A program made the position numbers and the translations under genes. DNA of 33,064 nt from a virus. Below the pieces are notes generated by a model. The model did no database searches and was not told the origin of the DNA. It was given only the letters and a program-made list of their open reading frames with translations. Shown one piece after another: positions 8,159 to 15,082 of this stretch (positions are counted from its first letter, which is position 1; each line of letters begins with the position of its first letter). Where the stretch lies: positions 1 through 33,064 of the IMG/VR virus record IMGVR_UViG_3300049477_000280; one strand, given 5' to 3'.

Positions 8159-8446
8159 ATGTCAAATCCAGGACCTTCAATTACAGATACATCAAATATG
8201 ATCGAATTAAATGTTCCGCAAAGTGATGGCCTACAAATCGGAAGTTCAGCTTCTGCACTTGTTGGTTTTTACGGAGCAACTCCTGCAGTTCAGCGTTCAG
8301 GCGCAGCTCAAGCAGCAGTTGTAACTACTCCAGCAGCTCTTACATCTTATGGCTATACTCAAGCTCAAGCAGATGCGATTGTTGTCTTGTTGAATGAAAT
8401 TCGAGCGACACTTGTTGCAGCAGGACTTATGAAAGGTTCAGCTTAA
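8159..8446 (+). CDS. head fibre or capsid decoration protein
   Basis: A 95-residue protein. The segment ALVGFYGATPAVQRSG (residues 33-48) followed by a C-terminal helix with LLNEIRATLVAAGLM (77-91) is the pattern of the phage head-fibre family (Phage_fiber_2, phi29 gp8.5-like), in which GFYG..PV.Q precedes a trimerising coiled coil. It would bind the outside of the capsid. It sits directly after the coat gene and just before a strong terminator, so coat and fibre form the end of a transcription unit. Family match is by pattern only. Confidence 0.7.
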   Translation: MSNPGPSITDTSNMIELNVPQSDGLQIGSSASALVGFYGATPAVQRSGAAQAAVVTTPAALTSYGYTQAQADAIVVLLNEIRATLVAAGLMKGSA

Positions 8447-8457
8447 TAAGTAATTAT

Positions 8458-8485
8458 GCATCCCCTTAATTGGGGATGCTTTTTT
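8458..8485 (+). terminator. rho-independent terminator
   Basis: GCATCCCC (8458-8465) pairs perfectly with GGGGATGC (8472-8479) around a 6-base loop, followed by six T residues (8480-8485). It ends the packaging, coat and head-fibre unit. The downstream genes at 8497 onward must be reached by read-through or another promoter. Confidence 0.92.
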
Positions 8486-8496
8486 AAGGAGTATTT

Positions 8497-8751
8497 ATGT
8501 CATATCCAGTTTGGAAACATCATGCAGTACATGGTGGAATTTTAGTTAGAACAAAAGAAGAGCATGCAGCACTAGGTGAAGGTTGGGGCGATGATTCTTC
8601 TGTATGGCGGAAACATCTTTTGCAAGATGCAGCTAATGAAGTCATGGCTGAAGAAATTATTGAGCCTGTGGCAGAAATAAAGGAAGAGAAAGTTGAAGAA
8701 ATCGCAGAAGCTAAACCAGTTAAAAAAGCTGGAAAAAAAGTCTCTAAATAA
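8497..8751 (+). CDS. small conserved phage protein, unknown function
   Basis: An 84-residue product. The N-terminal third holds the motif EEHAALGEGW (residues 21-30), which recurs in small proteins located between coat and connector genes of many phages. The rest is an acidic helix (EEIIEPVAEIKEEKVEEIAEA) ending in a lysine-rich tail. An SD (AAGGAG) is present between the terminator and the ATG. Near its end is a run of seven A residues; the +1 reading frame there stays open up to the next gene (8738-8842), so a longer form is possible. Confidence 0.75.
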   Translation: MSYPVWKHHAVHGGILVRTKEEHAALGEGWGDDSSVWRKHLLQDAANEVMAEEIIEPVAEIKEEKVEEIAEAKPVKKAGKKVSK

Positions 8752-8842
8752 AGCTGATTTCAAAATTTCTAAGCATGAGGTCCAGAAAAAAAAGACTCAT
8801 GTTGAACAACCTAAACGTCTAGGTAAAATGAGGCTGAGATGA
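8738..8842 (+). other. open +1 frame extension of the upstream gene
   Basis: After the A7 run (8733-8739), the frame one base ahead of the 84-residue gene is open for 34 codons and stops at TGA 8840-8842, overlapping the ATG of the next gene in the ATGA style. Its translation is Lys-rich and plausible (for example KKKTHVEQPKRLGK). Either the gene is read by slippage at the A-run, or an indel has truncated it, or the opening is chance. No stimulatory hairpin was found. Confidence 0.35.
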
Positions 8843-9549
8843 AAATAAGAGACCTGGTTAGATTATCAATGCTTAATATCGGTGTTCTTGCTGAAGGTGA
8901 AGATCCTTCTGCTTCTCAATTGCAAGATGCTATTTCTTCTCTAAATATGATGCTTGATACTTGGTCAACTCAAAAGCTTTTCATTTACAGTATTGCTCAA
9001 GAAGTTTTTAACGTTGTTGGAGGACAGCAGCTTTATACAATGGGACCTGGTGGAAACTTTAACACTACAAGGCCTATTTATATCGAGACTGCTTCAATGC
9101 GTATTCAGTATGGAACTCCACAGCAGATTGATATTCCACTGCCTATTTTTAATATCGATCAATGGGCTAGAATTTCCGTAAAGAATACGCAGAGTGTTTT
9201 TCCAACTAGGCTTTATTTTGATACTGCCTATCCTCAAGCAAGACTATATTTTTGGCCAATACCTCAGCAAACGAATGAAGTTTATATTACTTCTTGGAAA
9301 CCATTAGGTTCATTTACTACTGCAGAGGCTGATTTTGAATTACCTCCTGCATTTGTGGAAGCGGTTATGTATAGTTTAGCCACAAGATTATGCCCGATGT
9401 ATGGAAAATCTGCTAGCCCTGAGATTATTGGCTTTGCACAAAGTGCAAGAGCAAGTCTTAAAACATCACTTAGTAAATCATACCTCATGCGAGCAGATGA
9501 TGGATTATTGCCTCCTGATAAAGTTTTCAATTATTTGACTGGAGAATAA
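8839..9549 (+). CDS. head-tail connector, P22 gp4-like adaptor
   Basis: A 236-residue protein opening MKIRDLVRLSMLNIGVLAEGEDPSASQLQDAISSLN in form, the helical N terminus of the P22 tail accessory factor gp4 family. It continues with an LDTWSTQKL segment and ends in a helical region rich in basic residues. In P22, gp4 (166 residues) binds under the portal ring as the first plug protein. This copy is longer, with a beta-rich middle (residues about 65-165) also common in relatives outside P22. It is followed at once by the gp10-like gene, as in P22. GAGG lies a few bases before the ATG. Confidence 0.85.
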   Translation: MKIRDLVRLSMLNIGVLAEGEDPSASQLQDAISSLNMMLDTWSTQKLFIYSIAQEVFNVVGGQQLYTMGPGGNFNTTRPIYIETASMRIQYGTPQQIDIPLPIFNIDQWARISVKNTQSVFPTRLYFDTAYPQARLYFWPIPQQTNEVYITSWKPLGSFTTAEADFELPPAFVEAVMYSLATRLCPMYGKSASPEIIGFAQSARASLKTSLSKSYLMRADDGLLPPDKVFNYLTGE

Positions 9550-11397
9550 ATGAGATTTCCTGGCTTTATTGGTGGATCTTATCAGATGCGCTCTATCACT
9601 ACAGACTCTCAGCGCTGTGTGAATTTATATGTAGACCTTGATGAAATGGGAACAGGCAAAGAAGGTGAAATTGGAGCTCTTCTTGGAACTCCAGGAACTG
9701 AGCTTCTTTTAGCACTTCCACAACAGCCGATTCGTGGCATTTGGGCAGCGAGAAATTATGATAGAATCTTTGCGGTTTCTGGTAATGGTTTTTATGAGCT
9801 TATTAATACTGCAGGTGTTTGGTCTTATATTTTACTTGGTGAACTTTTAACGTCGACTGGAAAAGTAGGCATTTCAGATAATGGAATCGAGATTGCTATC
9901 GTTGACGGCGATAATATGTATGCTTATGCGTTCCTTGAAAAAAGCATTCTGCCTCAAGCTTACAGATTTACAACTTCACCTGCAAATGCCACAGTTGGTG
10001 CAGTTTATCAAAACAATGCTTTTAGTTTCACAGTTTTAAGCACGATAACTGGTGGAACTATCTTAATGACTACCGGATCAGGTGGACCAACTCCATCAGG
10101 AACACTCACTTTAGACAGTGGAACAGGTGATGCAACTATCACTTATTCTTCATTTCAAATTACATCACAAGAACCTTGGCTTCCACTTCATGCCTATGCT
10201 TTAGGTGATACAATTATTCCTACTGTTGGTGGATACATTTACAGATGCATTCAAGCTGGAACATCATTCTCAGTAGAGCCAATATTTAACACAGCTAGAT
10301 TCTCAACTACTATCGACGGCACTGTGATTTGGGAGCGAACAACGTCTTTCAGAGAAGTAACAGATGATGGATTTATTGGTTCAAACATTATCACTTATCA
10401 AGATGGATATTTTATTTTAGCAAAGCCTGGAACTAATACGGTCTACAGCTCCAATCTGTATTCAACTTCATTTAATGCTTTAAATTTTACTAATTTATCA
10501 GGTTCAACTGCTCCAGTTTTAAACATCGTTTCACTTCACAGAAATCTATACATTCAGTCTACGCAAACTACAGAAGTTTATTACAATGCTGGAATTTCAC
10601 CAGGATTCCCATTTGCAAGGATCAATGGTGGATATTTAGAGCAAGGATTAGCTGCTCAGTACTCAATGACTCAGACTGCAAATGCTATGTTTTGGCTTGG
10701 CCAAGATAAATCAGGAAACGGCATTGTTTATACGACTGCTGATTTCTTGCCGCAAAGAATTTCTACATTTGCGATTGAAAGTGAGCTTTCTCAGTACTCA
10801 AATATATCTGACGCTATAGCGTACACTTACACTGAAGGTGGACATAGTTTTTATGTCCTTAACTTCCCTGAAGCACAAAAAACATGGTGCTATGATATCT
10901 CGACAAAGTTTTGGCATGAGCGAGCTTATAATGACAATGGAAACCAAGTCATGCAGAAGCAAGTCTATCATCAGTTCACTTTTGGAATGCATTTTGTGGG
11001 TGATTACACAAACGGAAATATCTATCAACAGTCACAGGATTTTTTCACTGATAATGGAACTGTAATCATAAGAAAACGAGTTTCACCACATTTAGCAAAA
11101 GACATTTTAAGAATGTTTTATAGTTCATTTCAACTTGATATCCAGCAAGGCCAAGGTCTTAACGGAACAGTTCAAGGTAGTGATCCACAGTGTATGCTGA
11201 GATTCTCAGATGATGGAGCTAGAACTTGGTCTAATATCAAGATGGCATCAATTGGCAAAATCGGTGAATACAAGAAGCGTGCAATATTTAGACGTCTTGG
11301 TCATGCAAGAGACAGAGTATTTGAAATCACAATATCTGATCCTGTATTTGTTGCGATTAACGGAGCTGAAATCTATTTAGAAGTAGGTTCTAGTTAA
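9550..11397 (+). CDS. P22 gp10-like packaged DNA stabilisation protein (tail hub)
   Basis: A 615-residue protein whose N terminus (GGSYQMRSITTDSQRCVNLY, residues 8-27) and GTPGTELL, RGIWAARNYDRIFAVSGNGFYEL segments are characteristic of the P22 gp10 family (Phage_stabilise). It plugs the portal channel and forms the tail hub that carries fibres. P22 gp10 is 472 residues; the excess here is an insertion at about residues 137-265 with an Ig-like stretch (SPANATVGAVYQNNAFSF) and a WLPLHAYALGDTI...DGTVIWE unit, resembling small carbohydrate-binding-like modules in phage proteins. Adjacent to gp4-like and fibre genes. Confidence 0.88.
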   Translation: MRFPGFIGGSYQMRSITTDSQRCVNLYVDLDEMGTGKEGEIGALLGTPGTELLLALPQQPIRGIWAARNYDRIFAVSGNGFYELINTAGVWSYILLGELLTSTGKVGISDNGIEIAIVDGDNMYAYAFLEKSILPQAYRFTTSPANATVGAVYQNNAFSFTVLSTITGGTILMTTGSGGPTPSGTLTLDSGTGDATITYSSFQITSQEPWLPLHAYALGDTIIPTVGGYIYRCIQAGTSFSVEPIFNTARFSTTIDGTVIWERTTSFREVTDDGFIGSNIITYQDGYFILAKPGTNTVYSSNLYSTSFNALNFTNLSGSTAPVLNIVSLHRNLYIQSTQTTEVYYNAGISPGFPFARINGGYLEQGLAAQYSMTQTANAMFWLGQDKSGNGIVYTTADFLPQRISTFAIESELSQYSNISDAIAYTYTEGGHSFYVLNFPEAQKTWCYDISTKFWHERAYNDNGNQVMQKQVYHQFTFGMHFVGDYTNGNIYQQSQDFFTDNGTVIIRKRVSPHLAKDILRMFYSSFQLDIQQGQGLNGTVQGSDPQCMLRFSDDGARTWSNIKMASIGKIGEYKKRAIFRRLGHARDRVFEITISDPVFVAINGAEIYLEVGSS

Positions 11398-12182
11398 TGG
11401 CTGAAACCATATCACCGCTTATTTCTCCAGTACCAAATAATCAGCCAATAGTTGATCAGCGTGGCATGGTCTCGATGGTCTGGTCTGGTTTTTTTAATCA
11501 GTTATTTTTAAGATCCGGTGGAGCAGTTGCCTCGACTAATACTCAGCTGCAAACTCAGATCAATCAAAATACGACTTCTGCAGCGAACACAATAAAGGGA
11601 AATAACACAGGATCAGCAACGACTACTTTCGATTTAACTCCTGCTCAAGTCACTGCAATGCTGAGTTTGTTTTCATCATCTTTAAAGGGATTAGTTCCTG
11701 GATCTGGCGGAGGGACAAGTAATTTTCTAAGAGCTGATGGAACATGGTCTGCTCCGATTACTAGTGTTTTTGACTTCTTTACTTCATCTAGGGTTTTTAC
11801 TGATAGTTCATCTATTTCATCTGCAACATATGTCACTGCTAGCAATAGTCCTGCATTTACTTTCACACCTAATTTCACAGCTAAATATAAAATCTATGCT
11901 TCTGTTCCAGTTGCTTTAAATGATGCCGCTTCAGCAAAGGGAGCCGTTCAAATCATCAAAACATCTGGAACTGGAACTTTATTCTATGATTCACAAGCTG
12001 CAGTTGGAGGGGATACTGCAACGTCTGATCTTCAATCATCAGTTTATGTGCAAAATATTTATGAATTAACTGAAGGTGTTTCGTATGTTTTCGATATTCA
12101 AGCAAAGCTGCTAGCAGGAACAGGTCTAGTTATTGAAGGTCTTGATTCTCCGTTTTACATGTTTGCTGAGAGGGTAGAATGA
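11397..12182 (+). CDS. fibre-like virion protein
   Basis: The 261-residue product begins with a proline-rich segment and a SMVWSGFFNQLF motif seen in small virion-attachment domains of phages. A Gln/Asn/Thr-rich stalk follows (residues about 45-70), then GLVPGSGGGTSNFLRADGTW (100-119), a linker typical of phage fibre proteins. The last 130 residues look like a beta-sandwich (alternating beta strands, no cysteines), similar in feel to C1q/TNF-like receptor-binding heads. Starts inside the gp10-like stop (TAATG). Role as adhesin or short fibre is inferred from motif and position. Confidence 0.65.
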   Translation: MAETISPLISPVPNNQPIVDQRGMVSMVWSGFFNQLFLRSGGAVASTNTQLQTQINQNTTSAANTIKGNNTGSATTTFDLTPAQVTAMLSLFSSSLKGLVPGSGGGTSNFLRADGTWSAPITSVFDFFTSSRVFTDSSSISSATYVTASNSPAFTFTPNFTAKYKIYASVPVALNDAASAKGAVQIIKTSGTGTLFYDSQAAVGGDTATSDLQSSVYVQNIYELTEGVSYVFDIQAKLLAGTGLVIEGLDSPFYMFAERVE

Positions 12183-13060
12183 AGCACGAAATTATGCAGA
12201 TGGATAAGGCTGTTCTTACTTTAAATGATATTGAGCTAGGTGAACTTGAAACTCATATGCTCAAGGAAGATCAAGTCGAATGTCCAGTAATTCACAGATT
12301 TGGACCTGGAACGTATATCCGCGAGGTTCATATCCCTGCAAATACGCTTGCAATAGGTCATGAGCAAAACTTTAAACATACAAACGTAATGTTAAAGGGC
12401 CGAGTGACAATGCTCAATGACGATGGCTCTACAACTCAATATCAAGCACCTATGATCTTCACTGGCAAACCTGGACGAAAGATTGGGTTTATTCATGAGG
12501 ATATGGTCTGGCTTAACGTGTATCCAAATACTGAAGGTGAGCAGGATATTGAAAAGCTTGAAAATAAATGGATGACCAAATCAGATACATTTAAACTTTC
12601 AGAGAAAATGCAGAATTGTTTGATGATTGGAACAAAGCTTGATGATCATGAGGATTTTGAGCAGGCAATTCATGAGCTTGGTTTTTCAGCAGATGAAGTT
12701 AGAAAAATGTCAGAATGTGAAAATGATATGACAGAGCTTCCTGATGGAGCTTTTATGTTTAAGGTTGCTGATTCTTTTATTGAAGGAAAAGGCGTTTTTT
12801 CTACTGCTGATTTTGCTATTGGTGATATAATTGGACCTGCAAGAATTGATGGTAAAAGAACAGTTTTAGGTAGGTACACCAATCATTCTAAGAATCCAAA
12901 TGCCAGATTTGTTATTGGTGATGAAGAAAACATATATTTAATTGCAAATTCTAAAATTTTAGGTTGTCGCGGTGGCTTTGATGGTGATGAAATAACAGTA
13001 GACTATCGCGAGGCTGTGAAGCTTAATAAAAGTATTGAGGTGAAACCATGTCAGGAGTAG
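12179..13060 (+). CDS. cupin-SET fusion protein (putative lysine methyltransferase)
   Basis: A 293-residue two-domain protein. Residues about 30-120 resemble a cupin: VIHRFGPGTYIREVHIPANT, then HEQNFKHTNVMLKGRVTMLNDDG, and an aromatic-rich ending. A helical linker (about 121-190) follows. The C-terminal domain (about 193-282) has SET hallmarks in order: GKGVFST (203-209) for cofactor binding, GRYTNHSKNPN (231-241) matching the R-Y-x-N-H-S knot motif, and GDEITVDY (269-276) with the catalytic-type tyrosine. SET domains transfer methyl groups from S-adenosylmethionine to protein lysines. It is a short SET without cysteine-rich flanks. The gene starts in the fibre gene's stop and overlaps the first ejection gene by 13 bases, so it is expressed with virion genes. 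Target unknown. Confidence 0.78.
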   Translation: MKHEIMQMDKAVLTLNDIELGELETHMLKEDQVECPVIHRFGPGTYIREVHIPANTLAIGHEQNFKHTNVMLKGRVTMLNDDGSTTQYQAPMIFTGKPGRKIGFIHEDMVWLNVYPNTEGEQDIEKLENKWMTKSDTFKLSEKMQNCLMIGTKLDDHEDFEQAIHELGFSADEVRKMSECENDMTELPDGAFMFKVADSFIEGKGVFSTADFAIGDIIGPARIDGKRTVLGRYTNHSKNPNARFVIGDEENIYLIANSKILGCRGGFDGDEITVDYREAVKLNKSIEVKPCQE

Positions 13061-13755
13061 CAACAGCAATTGGTGTGAGTTCCGCGATTGGAGCAATCAG
13101 TTCTTCAAGCGCTGCCAATAAACAAAAAGCTGCAGCAGGTGAAGCAAATGCCGTAGCTCGAGAGCAACTTGAATATCAAAAACAATTAAATAAGCCTTAT
13201 CATGAAGCTGGAACTCGCGCTCTTACTAAAATGGAAGATCCTTCATTTCAAAAGGATTTTACTCGTGCAGATTTTAAGACTTCACCAGGATATAACTTTG
13301 CTTTAGAGCAAGGTCAAAACGCTATCAATGCAATGAACTCTGCAACTGGAAATACAGTTTCAGGTGCAGGATTAGCAGCACTTTCTAAATATAACACTGG
13401 AATGGCCGATCAATCATATCAGCAGGCTTTTAATAATTTTCAAACAAACACTCAGAATAAATTTGGACGTCTATCAAATATTGCAGGCATGGGACAAGGT
13501 GCAGCTTCAAATTCTGGACTAGCTTCAAATTATTTTACTAAGACGGCTAGTGAAAACACATTAGGTGCAGGTAATGCTGGAGCAGCTGGAGATATGGCAA
13601 GTGCAAATGCTCTTAGCCGTGGAGTCACTGGCTTAGCAGGTGCTTTTGGTGGAATGAGTGCAGGAACTGATGCAGCAAGTACTGCTGGATTTACAAATGC
13701 AGATACTCCTGGAGCTTCATCAGGTCGTTCAATGAGTTCTTTTGCTTTTAGATAA
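13048..13755 (+). CDS. putative DNA ejection (internal virion) protein, small
   Basis: The 235-residue product begins with a small, Ala/Ser-rich hydrophobic stretch (VATAIGVSSAIGAISSSSAA), then a helix and the motif PYHEAGTRAL (50-59). Next comes SPGYNFALEQGQNAINAMNSATGNTVSGAGLAALSKYN, of a type found in phage DNA-transfer proteins (GYxFxLxxGxxA...). The C-terminal half is Gly/Ala-rich and low in charge. Proteins of this class leave the virion and help DNA cross the envelope. It is the first of three likely ejection genes in a row, as P22 has gp7, gp20 and gp16. Confidence 0.7.
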   Translation: MSGVATAIGVSSAIGAISSSSAANKQKAAAGEANAVAREQLEYQKQLNKPYHEAGTRALTKMEDPSFQKDFTRADFKTSPGYNFALEQGQNAINAMNSATGNTVSGAGLAALSKYNTGMADQSYQQAFNNFQTNTQNKFGRLSNIAGMGQGAASNSGLASNYFTKTASENTLGAGNAGAAGDMASANALSRGVTGLAGAFGGMSAGTDAASTAGFTNADTPGASSGRSMSSFAFR

Positions 13756-13765
13756 GGGGTTTTAG

Positions 13766-15082
13766 ATGCCTATAGAAACGTCAATGTATGATCTTAAGAA
13801 TATGGCAAATCCTGCAGAGGATTATGATAAAGCCTATAAAGGCTCTATTGATCGTCAAGAAAAGGCCATGAGTCTCAAGAGTCTTGCTATGGAACAAAAA
13901 GCCAAAGAGCAAGGATTTCAAGATCAGCAAGCTATCAGAAAAGCCTCAAGAGAAAATGTTGATCAATTTGGTCAATTCAATTCTCAAAATGCTATTGCTC
14001 AAGTTTCAAAACAAAATCCTATGGCAGCAATGCAAATGCAGAAGATGGTTAATCAGTATGGCATTGATGGCGCTGCTCAACATGCGGAACGTGCTCAACA
14101 GTTCTTTGCTAATACAACTCCTGAGAATTATGCAGAGCAAAGAGAGAAGATGATTAAATCAGGATTTGAAGAATTTCAAAAGCTTCCTGATGTTTATATT
14201 CCTTCAGTTATTCAACGTGGACTTGTTGGATCATCAAGTGCTGCTCAACAAATGTCTATGTTACAAGCTCAAGCACAACGTGAAATGGAAATTAGAAAAG
14301 TACAAATCGAGCAGGGTATTATGCCAAACGGTGGATCATATGATCAATATGGTATTCCAAAAGCTGCAGATCCTGTTCCTGGAATTATGCCAACAAATTT
14401 CAAAGGAAAAGTAGGTGCTTTACCTCCAGAGGCTCAAGGTCTTGGTCCTGGTGCAGTTATTCCTGCTGGCAAGCGTGACATGAAGGCTCAAGAAATGGCT
14501 AATGACCAATTAAGTAAAAGCGCTGCAGGACAAGATTATACAACAGCAAAAAATAATCTATTAGCTGTTAAAAATGCACAAAGCTTAGTTAATGAGGCTG
14601 CTGATCCAAATGAAATTACAAATTTGATGCTTCCTTTATTAGCTGTAGAATCCGCAAAGCTTGCTGCAGGAAAAGCTCCAACAGCAGAAGAAATGAGTCA
14701 CATGCTTCCTCAAAATAGATTAACAGCAATGGCAAAATCTATTTCATATCTTACAGGACAGCCAGAGGCAGCAAATCAAGGTGAGTTTGTTGAGCAGCTA
14801 AATAAATATCTAGAAGATTTAAAAAAGAACTCAGTAGAAAATATCAAGGCTTACCATCAAAGTGCTTTAGATGCTGGAATCAGAGCTGGAATGTCGCCAA
14901 AGACTGCAGAAGCATTTAAGGCATCAAAAGCTCGTGAATTGCGTGATCTTTCAGAGACTAGAAAAAATGAATCAAAAAGCTCTGGAATTAGTCAGCAAGA
15001 CAAGCAAGCAATCGAATGGGCTAAAAAGAATCCAGGTCCACAAGCTGATGCAATTTTAAAAGCCAATGGGGTTAAGAAATGA
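13766..15082 (+). CDS. putative internal virion / ejection protein
   Basis: The 438-residue product is almost wholly helical and rich in Gln, Ala and Met (for example QNPMAAMQMQKMVNQYG and SSAAQQMSMLQAQAQREME), with no signal peptide or transmembrane segment. A proline/glycine-rich break (residues about 195-230) divides it. I recognise no catalytic motif. Composition and place between two other ejection-type genes suggest an internal virion protein that is expelled with the DNA, analogous to P22 gp20 (471 residues), but no sequence match is claimed. SD AAGGGG upstream; it ends overlapping the next gene by ATGA. Confidence 0.6.
   Translation: MPIETSMYDLKNMANPAEDYDKAYKGSIDRQEKAMSLKSLAMEQKAKEQGFQDQQAIRKASRENVDQFGQFNSQNAIAQVSKQNPMAAMQMQKMVNQYGIDGAAQHAERAQQFFANTTPENYAEQREKMIKSGFEEFQKLPDVYIPSVIQRGLVGSSSAAQQMSMLQAQAQREMEIRKVQIEQGIMPNGGSYDQYGIPKAADPVPGIMPTNFKGKVGALPPEAQGLGPGAVIPAGKRDMKAQEMANDQLSKSAAGQDYTTAKNNLLAVKNAQSLVNEAADPNEITNLMLPLLAVESAKLAAGKAPTAEEMSHMLPQNRLTAMAKSISYLTGQPEAANQGEFVEQLNKYLEDLKKNSVENIKAYHQSALDAGIRAGMSPKTAEAFKASKARELRDLSETRKNESKSSGISQQDKQAIEWAKKNPGPQADAILKANGVKK

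Noticed and set aside
8733-8739. A-AAA-AAA as a -1 slippery site
   Set aside because: The -1 frame stops three codons later (AGT CTC TAA), so only the +1 (or -2) frame gives a useful extension.
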